This document shows, piece by piece, positions 33,944 through 42,082 of a stretch of DNA of 45,290 nucleotides. Under the pieces are notes generated by a model. The model was not told where the DNA came from. It did no database searches and saw nothing but the letters and a program-made list of their open reading frames with translations. Position 1 is the first letter of the stretch, and the number at the start of each line of letters is the position of its first letter. The DNA lies in the NCBI GenBank assembly GCA_030425905.1, contig JAUHZT010000008.1, positions 1-45,290 of the forward strand, read 5' to 3'. This stretch comes from Gammaproteobacteria bacterium. Its GTDB lineage: Bacteria; Pseudomonadota; Gammaproteobacteria; Steroidobacterales; Woeseiaceae. Position numbers and translations under genes: made by a program.

Positions 33944-36125
33944 TCGTCGCCCACTGTCTGGCATGCTTGCAGGACGCATTCTGGCCGGCGTATTGCTTCT
34001 TGCGGCCTTGTTGCAGACCGATGCACAGAACGACACGCTGCCGGTGCACATTTACCCGGACGATAGCGCATCGACACTTGCCGAGCAGCTTGAAGACGCG
34101 ATGTGGCGCTCCGCTGATGCCCGTCACTCTGCCATTGTCATCCATTCTGACGGTTACTGGCCCTCCCCGGCGCGTGCGTCGATCGAATCTGCCCGTGCTG
34201 CCGGCGCACCTGTTTTCTGGCACGCGCTTGCGCGCGAGGAAGCGGGTACACCGGTCATTGCAGTGCACATGCCGGATGTTGCTCGCCCGGGTCAGCGGGT
34301 CAGTATCGGCATTGAAGTTGCCGAACTGCCTGAACGCCCGCTGCAAGCGATGATCTTCCAGGAACATCGCTTGCTCGTCAGCGCCAGCCTGGTCGCACCC
34401 GAAACTTTTCTCGAACTGCTAGTCGATCGCGATTTTGCACTCTCGCTGGACCTCGAGATCGCAACCGCAGACGCTGGCGAAGTCATTTTGCCGAGACAAC
34501 CGATTGGCGTAATCAATGTACTTGCTGCGCCACGGCTCCTGCTGCTTGCGTCGGGTGCCAGCGCGCTCGGAACCAGCCTGAGCCACGGCGGTTGGCCAGT
34601 GACAATTATTTCGCCCGCGGAGTTCCCGGCCTATTCCGCGGCGCTCGGCAGCTATCGGGCATTGATTCTTGACGACGTTGCCTGGCACGCGCTGCCAGCA
34701 ACGCAATGGCAGCGGGTAGCGAACGCAGTTCGTGACGAAGGACTGGGCCTGATTGTGAGCGGCGGTCCCAACTCATTTGCGCTGGGAGGTTACCGGGCAA
34801 CGGAACTGGAATCGCTCCTGCCACTGGTGTCAGAACCGCCCGAACGTGAACCTGCCGCGGCCGTGGCGCTGCTGCTTGACGTGTCGGGCAGTATGAACCG
34901 CGAGCCGATGAGCCGACTTAGTATCGCGCGCAGTGCCGCACTGGCAGCCGTCCAGTCGCTGCGCCCGAAAGACCAGGTTGGCTTGTACTCGTTCGATGCA
35001 GACGCGCGACGCCTGCTGCCCTTGGCCGCACGCAGCGACCACGCGGCCGCCGTTGCCGAGGCCTGGCCCGATGCGGCAGGCGGCGGTACACGTGTCGCAG
35101 CCGCACTGGAGCTGGCGGTTGCCGACTTGAATGATCTGGCAACCGCGCAACAACTGGTGTTTCTGGTTACCGACGGGATGTTGAGTGACGCCGATATCGA
35201 CGCTATGTCCGCGCAAATTGCGGACACCCCAGTTCAGTTGGTCGCACTCATCATTGCCGATGGCCAGCGCGAACTTCCGCTCAAGAAACTTTCGGATTCG
35301 CAGCAGATTCGCCTGTTGCCAGTTGCTGACGTCGCGCAACTGCCGGTGCTGATGCAGGGAGAACTCGAGACGCTCGGGCCAGCGCTGGTGCAACAGCGCA
35401 CACAACCGGTGCGAGTCGGCTGGGCATCTGCATTTGACGATGGCCATTGGCCTGCTTTGACTGCCTATACGCAAACGCGCGCCCGCCCGGCCGCACACAT
35501 CAAATTGCAGGCACAGAATGGCGACCCGTTGCTTGCCCAGTGGTCGGTTGGGGCCGCAAGCGTGGTTGCCCTGCCTGGGGGCTTGGGTGGCTGGGCACAG
35601 GAATGGCTCACATGGGAGCACTGGCCATTATTTGTCGCCGACCTGGTCTCATCGGTGGCCAGCGCTGACACGCGTGGGCTATCAGTACTGCGCCAAAGCT
35701 CCAATCAGACATTGCTCGTCGAAACGCGCGATGCAGTCACCGGTCAACCAAACGCGCGCTTGGCGCGTCCCGGTGAACCCGTCCTCAACCTCGTACCGGA
35801 GCTCGTTGCGCCGCGCCGCTATGCACTTTCGCTTCCGCAATCGAGCCCTGGCCCGGCCGCATTGCTTTGGAACAATGAAGTTACTGCCGCCCGTCACGAA
35901 TTCTTCCTCTCACCCACCTCCGCGGAAATCATAGACGGTGGATCGCTTGCAAGCGCCCTGCTACGTGATGGACTGGTCCAGGAATGGCAAGGTGCGACCA
36001 ACAAAACAGCCATTACAGCATCTGGAGCGCAGTCATGGCTGGCCGCTATGGCACTGTTTACACTGTTGGCTACGATCGCGCTGGAACGTCTACCCTTTCG
36101 CAGACCTCATGCTCAGAAGCGGTAG
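33936..36125 (+). CDS. Large membrane protein with GATase-like and VWA domains
   Basis: The 729 residues start with a membrane anchor (about 8-27). Residues about 195-300 look like a class I glutamine-amidotransferase-like fold (LLLLASGASALGTSL, RALILDDVAW, GLGLIVSGGPNSFALGGY) without a clear catalytic Cys. Residues about 308-480 are a canonical VWA domain with metal motif DVSGSM (315-320), LVFLVTDGML and GGGTRVAAAL. A final helix lies near residue 705-720 with a basic tail. The VWA domain should hold Mg and bind partners, likely under MoxR control. It is the last gene of the operon, overlaps its neighbour by 8 bases and meets the convergent TonB receptor in a 13-base overlap. Confidence 0.85.
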   Translation: MLDRRPLSGMLAGRILAGVLLLAALLQTDAQNDTLPVHIYPDDSASTLAEQLEDAMWRSADARHSAIVIHSDGYWPSPARASIESARAAGAPVFWHALAREEAGTPVIAVHMPDVARPGQRVSIGIEVAELPERPLQAMIFQEHRLLVSASLVAPETFLELLVDRDFALSLDLEIATADAGEVILPRQPIGVINVLAAPRLLLLASGASALGTSLSHGGWPVTIISPAEFPAYSAALGSYRALILDDVAWHALPATQWQRVANAVRDEGLGLIVSGGPNSFALGGYRATELESLLPLVSEPPEREPAAAVALLLDVSGSMNREPMSRLSIARSAALAAVQSLRPKDQVGLYSFDADARRLLPLAARSDHAAAVAEAWPDAAGGGTRVAAALELAVADLNDLATAQQLVFLVTDGMLSDADIDAMSAQIADTPVQLVALIIADGQRELPLKKLSDSQQIRLLPVADVAQLPVLMQGELETLGPALVQQRTQPVRVGWASAFDDGHWPALTAYTQTRARPAAHIKLQAQNGDPLLAQWSVGAASVVALPGGLGGWAQEWLTWEHWPLFVADLVSSVASADTRGLSVLRQSSNQTLLVETRDAVTGQPNARLARPGEPVLNLVPELVAPRRYALSLPQSSPGPAALLWNNEVTAARHEFFLSPTSAEIIDGGSLASALLRDGLVQEWQGATNKTAITASGAQSWLAAMALFTLLATIALERLPFRRPHAQKR

Positions 36126-38050
36126 CGCACTGCCAGGCGTGCGCGGCGGCTGGCTGCTGGGAAACCAATCGCTTCTGCATAATTTTCATCAAGCAGGTTA
36201 TCAACAGACAGTTGTACATTAAGTGACTTGCCGGCCAGCCAGGTGAGCGCCGTGTCGAGCCGGTTGTACCCGTCAAGCATCAGGCCACCCGTTGGGATTG
36301 AGGAATCAAACGTCTCACCCTGCAGCATCCAGCTCGCGTGCCAGCGCCAGGCTCTGTTGATATCCCAAAGCATCGACACGCTACCGCGCCAGTCGGGCCG
36401 CTGCCGCAATGGCGTATCCGAATCTTTTACATCGAGGTCCAGGTACATGGCTTCGGCGGACAGGTGCAAAGCATCGCTAAGTTGATAATCAAGCTGCAGT
36501 TCCGCGCCCTGTGCCGTTACTTCTGTTCGGTTCACATTCGTAAACAGGTCGAAGTCGAAATCGATAAGGTCCTCGAAGACGCTGCGGTACAGGGTCAGCG
36601 TCAGCGCCATGCGGTCATTGACGTGCTGCGTGATACCAATGTCCGCGCTGTCGCTTCGTTCAGACTTGAGGTCGGGATTGCCAACCAGGGGATTTGCCAG
36701 CGCGTAAAAGCTCGGCAACTTAAAGCCTTCCCCCCAGTTTGCCCGCAGGATACTGCGACCGCCGTTGAACTCGAACAGGCCACCCAGCTTGGCTGTCGTT
36801 TCTCCGCTTTCGCCGTCAGGATCGTCGTTCCGGAGGCTGGCGAGTAACGTGACGGACTGCACCGGGTGATAACGCACCTCGGCAAACACACCGGTTACGT
36901 TGCGGTCGATCTCAAACATTGTCGGAATTGAGAAGCCGGGTGCAAAATCGACGTAACCATCAGAACTGCCTTGCTCGTCGTAATAGTCCACGCCAAAGGT
37001 CGCACGAAAATTACTGCTGATATCGGCCACTACATTGGCAGACATACTTGAGCGATCCAGGCTGGAGTCAGCACCGTTCGGCGGCACGCCGTCGCGGACG
37101 CCTGGCGCAACGCCCGGCGATGCGTAGGAGTCATCATGATCGTACTGATTCGCTGTAACGTTCAGCGTCCAGTTCGACGCCAGCGGGAAAGAACCTGCTG
37201 CCCCAAAACTCACATCTTCAGATGACTTCACGTCGAGCAACCGCATAACGGCGAGCTCAGCACCACCGCTGTCTTCCGGAAAAGATGTGCCGGCGTTGTC
37301 CGAATATCGGCCAAAGACTCGCAATGACCAACCGTCTTCGGCTCCGAATATCAGCTTGCCGCTTACCGATTCGCTCGTATAGGTGTTTCCTTCAGTAATG
37401 TCGCCATCATCGACGCTTGCAGCACGTAACGAGAATCCACCGCCCGCACCGATCGGGCCGGCGATATCGATTGCATAGCGCTCAAACCCTTCTTCGCCAA
37501 TTTCGGCATTCAAGCCAACGCCCAGGGTTTCCGCACGACCTTTGGAGATGATATTGACGACACCACTTAGCGCGTCGGATCCGTAGATCGCGGATTGGGG
37601 CCCACGCACAATTTCAATGCGTTCGATGTCCTGCATGTTCAGGGTGGAGAAATCGAAAGACCCTCCGCGAGTATTGTTCGGATCGTTTACGCGGACGCCG
37701 TCAAGCATGACCATCGTGAAATTGGGCTCGCCGCCGCGAACGAAGAGGTTCGCGACTCCGCCACGCCCTCCAGGCTGGGACACCATGATGCCGGGTGAGT
37801 TGCGTAGCAAGTCGAGAACATTCGAATGGTTCTGGGCCTCTATTTGACTGCGACCAATCACGTTCGTGGAGTTTGACAATTCGGTGAGCTGGTCGGAGAC
37901 ACGCGAACCGGTCACGACGATTACATCAGCCGGATCGTCGGTTTCGTTGGCCATCGTCAGCGTCGGCAAAAAGGCAAGGGATGCAGCGAAAAAGCCACAA
38001 GCCGCCATGCCAGAACAAGTGCTCTTGTTTGTTTTTGTTGTCATGCGCAT
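36113..38050 (-). CDS. TonB-dependent receptor, BtuB-like
   Basis: The 645 residues begin with a signal peptide (cut near MAN-E), a TonB-box region (DVIVVTGSRVSDQ) and a plug (about 45-165: LLRNSPGIMVSQPGGRGGVANLFVRGGE, VMLDGVRVNDPN, IEIVRGPQSAIYGSDALSGVVNI). The barrel ends in LAVRYRF with a terminal Phe, which suits BAM recognition. Length and the GxxRGGE/VMLDGVRVNDP pattern match the BtuB vitamin-B12 receptor group, so cobalamin or another tetrapyrrole/cobamide is the first guess. No B12 riboswitch was found upstream. It converges on the VWA gene and is divergent from bfr. Confidence 0.87.
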   Translation of the reverse strand: MRMTTKTNKSTCSGMAACGFFAASLAFLPTLTMANETDDPADVIVVTGSRVSDQLTELSNSTNVIGRSQIEAQNHSNVLDLLRNSPGIMVSQPGGRGGVANLFVRGGEPNFTMVMLDGVRVNDPNNTRGGSFDFSTLNMQDIERIEIVRGPQSAIYGSDALSGVVNIISKGRAETLGVGLNAEIGEEGFERYAIDIAGPIGAGGGFSLRAASVDDGDITEGNTYTSESVSGKLIFGAEDGWSLRVFGRYSDNAGTSFPEDSGGAELAVMRLLDVKSSEDVSFGAAGSFPLASNWTLNVTANQYDHDDSYASPGVAPGVRDGVPPNGADSSLDRSSMSANVVADISSNFRATFGVDYYDEQGSSDGYVDFAPGFSIPTMFEIDRNVTGVFAEVRYHPVQSVTLLASLRNDDPDGESGETTAKLGGLFEFNGGRSILRANWGEGFKLPSFYALANPLVGNPDLKSERSDSADIGITQHVNDRMALTLTLYRSVFEDLIDFDFDLFTNVNRTEVTAQGAELQLDYQLSDALHLSAEAMYLDLDVKDSDTPLRQRPDWRGSVSMLWDINRAWRWHASWMLQGETFDSSIPTGGLMLDGYNRLDTALTWLAGKSLNVQLSVDNLLDENYAEAIGFPAASRRARLAVRYRF

Positions 38051-38358
38051 TCCTGATTGCGTTGCGGCCAGGCGCGCTACGGCCGCTAAGTGAATAAGAA
38101 AAATGCAAACCCCGTGCCACTTCGTGGCTTGCGCACAAACCCTTGTATAAGCGCTATCTTGCCCGGCATGTACGAACCACGAACAAAATAGTGGCTATTT
38201 TTTCGACACCTGCCGGGCATATATTGTGCAAATTCCCGACAGCCAGATAGCCAGTGTTATGCTGCTATGCCTGCGTCCCACTGACATTAGCGCTTGCGCA
38301 CCCTTCTGTGGACGCTAAGATGTCTCGTTACCCCTGACGATCCTGCGCGGAGAAAGAC
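38051..38358. other. Divergent region between TonB receptor and bfr
   Basis: These 308 bases carry no gene. They hold nested inverted repeats (38160-38219) and a short hairpin GCCAC/GTGGC near 38122-38134. I could not find a convincing Fur box for bfr or a riboswitch for the receptor. Confidence 0.5.
38160..38219. repeat. Nested inverted repeats TGCCCGGCA / TGCCGGGCA
   Basis: Two exact complementary 9-mers lie 42 bases apart, and between them CCAC-N10-GTGG forms a second dyad. In RNA this gives a forked hairpin in the likely leader of the TonB receptor; in DNA it could be a regulator site. Confidence 0.5.
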
Positions 38359-38823
38359 ATGAAAGGCGACAAAACGGTCATACAGCACCTCAACAAGGTA
38401 CTCAAAAACGAATTGACCGCAATCAACCAGTACTTTTTGCATTCGCGAATGTTCAAAGACTGGGGATTCACAAAGCTTGGCGACTACGAATACCACGAGT
38501 CGATCGACGAAATGAAACATGCGGATCAGCTTATCGAGCGCATACTTTTCCTGGAGGGGCTGCCGAATTTGCAGGAACTCGGCAAGCTGCGTATTGGCGA
38601 GAATGTACCCGAAGCGCTGCAATGCGATCTCGCGATGGAAATGGATGCGATCCCTGATCTTCGCGAAGCGATCGCTTACTGCGAAAGCATCAAAGACTAC
38701 GTGAGCCGTGATGTCTTCGAGAGCATTCTGGAATCAGAAGAAGAGCACGTAGACTGGCTGGAAACCCAGCTGGACCTTATCGGTAATATTGGCGTACAGA
38801 ACTTCCTGCAGTCCCAGACCTGA
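38359..38823 (+). CDS. bfr: Bacterioferritin
   Basis: The 154-residue ferritin-like four-helix protein has all di-iron ferroxidase ligands at the E. coli Bfr positions: E18, E51, H54, E94, E127 and H130, plus Y25. M52 is the inter-subunit heme ligand. It assembles as a 24-subunit shell that oxidises Fe(II), stores ferric mineral and binds heme. The partner ferredoxin gene bfd lies at 5090 in the same window, with a Fur box. No Fur box was seen in front of bfr, consistent with the usual pattern in which bfr is raised, not repressed, by iron. The start has AGAAAG about 6 bases ahead. A bidirectional terminator follows. Confidence 0.95.
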   Translation: MKGDKTVIQHLNKVLKNELTAINQYFLHSRMFKDWGFTKLGDYEYHESIDEMKHADQLIERILFLEGLPNLQELGKLRIGENVPEALQCDLAMEMDAIPDLREAIAYCESIKDYVSRDVFESILESEEEHVDWLETQLDLIGNIGVQNFLQSQT

Positions 38824-38847
38824 TTAGCCTGTAAGCATTTTCAAGAC

Positions 38848-38876
38848 AAAAAAAAGCCCGCAGTTGCGGGCATTTT
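38848..38876. terminator. Bidirectional intrinsic terminator between bfr and a PEP-CTERM gene
   Basis: The stem GCCCGCA / TGCGGGC, with a 2-base gap, is flanked by an A-run and a T-run. It serves bfr on plus and the PEP-CTERM gene at 38900 on minus. Confidence 0.88.
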
Positions 38877-38899
38877 TCGTTTCTATTGAACAAACTTGT

Positions 38900-39541
38900 T
38901 CAGGCGCTTGCATGCCCCTGGGTTCTGCGACGACGCGAAACCGCCAGCATCAGCAACCCAAGTCCCAGCAATGCCATGGTGCCAGGTTCTGGCACACTCG
39001 GTGTCGACGTCAGACCTGCGAGCGAATACTCGTTACCGCTGCGACCGTCGCTACCAAAGATCAGCTGATAGATTTCATAGGCACCACCGAAGGCCACCCA
39101 ATACTCACCGTTAGCCGAAGCCTCAGTCATGTGGAAGTCGAAACGCCCAAGAAACGCGTTACCGGCGAGGAATACATCCACCCAGCCACTCTCGCCGTCG
39201 CCACCATCGGGTGCCTGAAACAGGTCCGTCAGGAAGAAACCGTCGATCAAGCCGTGGCTGTCATAGTAGCCGTCTGCCAGAGTGATACTCAGGAGTTCGT
39301 CACCGTCAATTTCGTCGTTGTCGGCACCACCACGAATTCCGAGGCCATCGACGTTGTCGTGGTAAAGACCATCGTTGGAATTCTGCGCTGTAGCCGTCAC
39401 TCCGTCCACGGTGAAAGAATCACTGTGGTCCGCGGCATCCCAGTCACTGCCGCGAAAATCGACGGCGATAATCGGGTCTGCGAACACGTTGCCGAACGCG
39501 AACAACAGGCTCGCGAGGCAAATAATCCGGGATTTGATCAT
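38900..39541 (-). CDS. PEP-CTERM sorting-signal protein
   Basis: The 213 residues start with a signal peptide (cut near VFA-D, residue 21). The mature part is acidic and Gly/Asp-rich with no cysteine, and has the look of a beta-sandwich (VDFRGSDWDAADHSDSF, GYYDSHGLIDGF, FDFHMTEAS). It ends VPEPGTMALLGLGLLMLA and SRRRRTQGHASA, a PEP-CTERM signal. A sigma-54 promoter lies 71 bases upstream of the start. The gene shares a bidirectional terminator with bfr. Like the others it should be exported and processed by an exosortase; a more precise role is not visible. Confidence 0.88.
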   Translation of the reverse strand: MIKSRIICLASLLFAFGNVFADPIIAVDFRGSDWDAADHSDSFTVDGVTATAQNSNDGLYHDNVDGLGIRGGADNDEIDGDELLSITLADGYYDSHGLIDGFFLTDLFQAPDGGDGESGWVDVFLAGNAFLGRFDFHMTEASANGEYWVAFGGAYEIYQLIFGSDGRSGNEYSLAGLTSTPSVPEPGTMALLGLGLLMLAVSRRRRTQGHASA

Positions 39542-39611
39542 TAAGTTTTACATCCTTGTTATTACAAAAAGGTCGAAGATATCCATTAAACATATTCTTC
39601 AGACATAATGT

Positions 39612-39627
39612 AGCAAGTTGCATGCCA
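39612..39627 (-). promoter_or_regulatory. Sigma-54 promoter of the 38900 PEP-CTERM gene
   Basis: Read on the minus strand this is TGGCATGCAACTTGCT: -24 GG and -12 GC are 10 bases apart and TTGCT fits the -12 element. Only T for C at the sixth base departs from TGGCAC-N5-TTGCW. The region around it is AT-rich compared with coding DNA. Confidence 0.82.
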
Positions 39628-39808
39628 ATCTATAAGTCATTGATTTTATACAGCTACCTATTTTTGGCATGTGAGGATTGTATGTTATCCCGACAGTTGG
39701 AGAGCAAATACTGCCTTTTACGCCGCGGCGACGGTACTTCAGCAACTTGAGCGGCCCTGGCCTACACTCTGATTCTTTGACGATGATCACCACGCCCTTG
39801 GCGGGGCT

Positions 39809-40981
39809 GTGGCAGGAAAGAATTTGCTGAAATTGGGGGTCGTATCGCGAAATTACCCGCCTGTTCAAGGCGGAATGTCGCGGCACGCTTGTGGTTTTGT
39901 ACAGGAAGTCGCAAAGCGTGCGGATGTAGATCTGTTTGTACCCCCCTCTCGCGGCCACCCGCAGCCTGGAGCGAGGGTGCACGAGACACTGAGCAATAAC
40001 GTGTCAGATAATATCGACATTGTGCGCAGCAGCGACGTTGATGTCTGGTTAGGCTTGAGTGCCATCTATGCACCGCTTGCACAGCACACTTCGGCACCTT
40101 TCGTTCTCTACTTTCATGGCAACGATTTTCTGCATCCGGTAATTGATCCGGACCGGCATCTTGAAGCGCGGCTGTCGCGGGTACCCGGTCTCTGGCGGTT
40201 TCGGAAAGCGCTGACCAGCCCGCTGCTAAAGCAAATTGTAAAGCGACGGCAGGCGGTAATTGACAATGCCCTGCCGGCAGTCCAATTAGTACTCTTTAAC
40301 AGTGTCTATACCCGCGAAATCGCAAGAAAACTATACGATTTTGGTCGGACCCCGCTTGAAGTTCTGTACCCGGGTTGTGATCAGCAGTTCTTCCAGGCGC
40401 GGACTGCACGCGGCGATGGAGTACTCCGCATCCTCACTGTATCGTCACTCGCAAGCAGCGCCAGGCGCAAGAACATCGATGCAGTTCTGGAAGCCCTTGC
40501 ACTCATAAAGGGCGAGCGTTTGCTACAGTATACCGTCGTTGGCAGCGGTGATGATCTCGACCGTCTGCGAAGAAAAGTCCAGGCGCTGAGGCTGACAGAT
40601 TGCGTTCGGTTTCTTGGCAAAGTCAACGATCAGGTCCTTCTGCACGAGTACGCCAGCAACGATATGTTTGTACTGACGCCACGTGCGAGCCAGCGTGACG
40701 TAGAGGGTTTCGGCATGGTTTACATCGAAGCCAACGCAGCTGGAATGCCTGTTATCGGTAGTGACCAGGGCGGCGCCGTCGATGCAATTGTTGCCGGCCA
40801 GACGGGCCTTGTCATTGCTGAATCAACACCGACGCAGGTTGCAGCCGCGATCACACAATTGGCTCAACACCCGCAAACCTTGTCCGAAGCTACCATTCGC
40901 GCGCACGCCGAGCGCTTCAGGTGGACAAGAATTGCCGAACAGTTTGAATATTTTCTTCACCTGCACCTGCACTTGCACTAA
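39809..40981 (+). CDS. Glycosyltransferase family 4 (GT-B fold)
   Basis: The 390 residues start at a GTG (39809). The N-terminal part has RNYPPVQGGMSRHACGF, the glycine loop typical of GT4 enzymes, and YFHGNDFLHP. The C-terminal part has the nucleotide-sugar site RILTVSSLASSARRKNID, YTVVGSGDDLDRLR, and the EX7E-type segment GFGMVYIEANAAGMPVIGSDQGGAVDAI. It should transfer a sugar from an NDP donor to a lipid-linked or surface glycan, fitting the exopolysaccharide theme of PEP-CTERM genomes, although no other sugar gene is near. The C-terminus is an odd (Leu-His)4 run encoded by near-repeated hexamers. No ribosome site is obvious, so the exact start is uncertain. Confidence 0.85.
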   Translation: MAGKNLLKLGVVSRNYPPVQGGMSRHACGFVQEVAKRADVDLFVPPSRGHPQPGARVHETLSNNVSDNIDIVRSSDVDVWLGLSAIYAPLAQHTSAPFVLYFHGNDFLHPVIDPDRHLEARLSRVPGLWRFRKALTSPLLKQIVKRRQAVIDNALPAVQLVLFNSVYTREIARKLYDFGRTPLEVLYPGCDQQFFQARTARGDGVLRILTVSSLASSARRKNIDAVLEALALIKGERLLQYTVVGSGDDLDRLRRKVQALRLTDCVRFLGKVNDQVLLHEYASNDMFVLTPRASQRDVEGFGMVYIEANAAGMPVIGSDQGGAVDAIVAGQTGLVIAESTPTQVAAAITQLAQHPQTLSEATIRAHAERFRWTRIAEQFEYFLHLHLHLH

Positions 40982-41107
40982 TGCGCTTGGGCGCAAATAT
41001 TTACGGCTTACGGGCGAACCGCGCCTTATGTAACACCGACAATTACAGAAGTATGACGGCGAATATATTAATATGCGTCCAAACTAGCTGAGAAAAGCGA
41101 GACTACA

Positions 41108-41839
41108 TTGCAGGGCAAACTCAACATCAATCCGCGGAAAGTAGCAGGCATCATGCTCGTTCTCGTGATCATTCTTGAACTTCTGCACCTCGTGTCGATG
41201 TACCTGCAGATGAACTTTGATTTTGGCGACCGTGTCCGCGGTGAGTTCTTCAGAAAAGTCGTCATGTTGTTTGACATGAACTCAGAACAAAGTGTGCCAG
41301 CTTTCTATTCCTCAACAGCGCTGTTGTTTGCATCCTGTATCGCCCTGTTTATCGCCTGGTTGAAGCGCTCAGCCGCCCAGTCGCAGGTGTGGTACTGGTA
41401 CGGCATCAGCTTTTTCCTGGTGTTTATGGCGCTCGACGAATCGGCATCTATCCACGAGATGTTTGATCAACCGGCCAAGACAGCCTTCAACGCGACAGGT
41501 TACCTTTCGTATGCGTGGATCATCCCTTACGGCATGCTGACATTAGTGGTTGCCCTTATTTATCTACGGTTCCTGCTGTCGCTGCCGCGTCGTACGCAGA
41601 TAATGTTTGTTTCCGCCGCGACCGTTTTTGTCACCGGCGCGATTGGCATGGAGTCCATTGGCGGCAAGATCTTTTACCAGGAACTGAACAAGACCAACAA
41701 GCCGTTCCTGATCGTGCAATCAGTCGAAGAGATCCTGGAAAAACTGGGGGTCATAATCGCGATCTACGCAATGCTCGACTATCTCGCCCGAAATTTACTA
41801 CCCGTCGATCTGAAAGTCAGAAGCCCGGCAAGCGCCTGA
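41108..41839 (+). CDS. Polytopic membrane protein of unknown function
   Basis: A TTG start gives 243 residues; the next Met (residue 15) would fall inside the first helix, so the TTG is kept. Six or seven hydrophobic segments are visible: IMLVLVIILELLHLVSMYL, TALLFASCIALFIAWL, WYGISFFLVFMALDESAS, WIIPYGMLTLVVALIYLRFLL, IMFVSAATVFVTGAIGM and LGVIIAIYAMLDYLARNLL. Acidic residues sit next to the helices (ALDESASIHE, GMESIGGK, SVEEILEK), a pattern found in some small membrane enzymes. I do not recognise the family. It stands between the glycosyltransferase and aceA with no overlap on either side. Confidence 0.7.
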   Translation: MQGKLNINPRKVAGIMLVLVIILELLHLVSMYLQMNFDFGDRVRGEFFRKVVMLFDMNSEQSVPAFYSSTALLFASCIALFIAWLKRSAAQSQVWYWYGISFFLVFMALDESASIHEMFDQPAKTAFNATGYLSYAWIIPYGMLTLVVALIYLRFLLSLPRRTQIMFVSAATVFVTGAIGMESIGGKIFYQELNKTNKPFLIVQSVEEILEKLGVIIAIYAMLDYLARNLLPVDLKVRSPASA

Positions 41840-41960
41840 CCAAGGACCTGTACTACGCGCTGAAGCACGAGCCTGCGCGTTTCACCCTCGCGTCGGCACG
41901 GGCCCGGCCATGGGGTAAACCGACGCCACGGCGCACCCAGGCACACGCCAGCTCGATGCT

Positions 41961-42003
41961 TGTGAAATTAACACTGTGAATTTTTGACTGTGAAGTTTTA
42001 GAC
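41961..42003 (+). repeat. Three direct repeats TGTGAA at 14-bp period upstream of aceA
   Basis: TGTGAA occurs at 41961, 41975 and 41989, and the bases that follow are also alike (ATTAACAC, TTTTTGAC, GTTTTAGAC). The block ends 80 bases before the aceA start. It is AT-rich within a GC-rich neighbourhood, so a regulator array is possible. Confidence 0.6.
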
Positions 42004-42082
42004 AAATTTCAGGGTAGCATCCTCCTCAACGTCGAAGGCCGCAGCCGTTGCTGCAGCCGAACGTGTCAGCCAAGGAGCCCTC

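Noticed and set aside
38051-38358. Cobalamin riboswitch upstream of the BtuB-like receptor
   Set aside because: I looked for the B12 box and the conserved core on the minus strand and found only unrelated GCCAC hairpins.
40982-40995. Terminator after the glycosyltransferase (TGCGC-ttgg-GCGCA)
   Set aside because: The stem is only 5 bp and no T-run follows.
41515-41979. ORF overlapping the end of the 41108 membrane protein
   Set aside because: Most of it is a shadow of the real gene; the remaining 140 bases show no start, ribosome site or recognisable domain.
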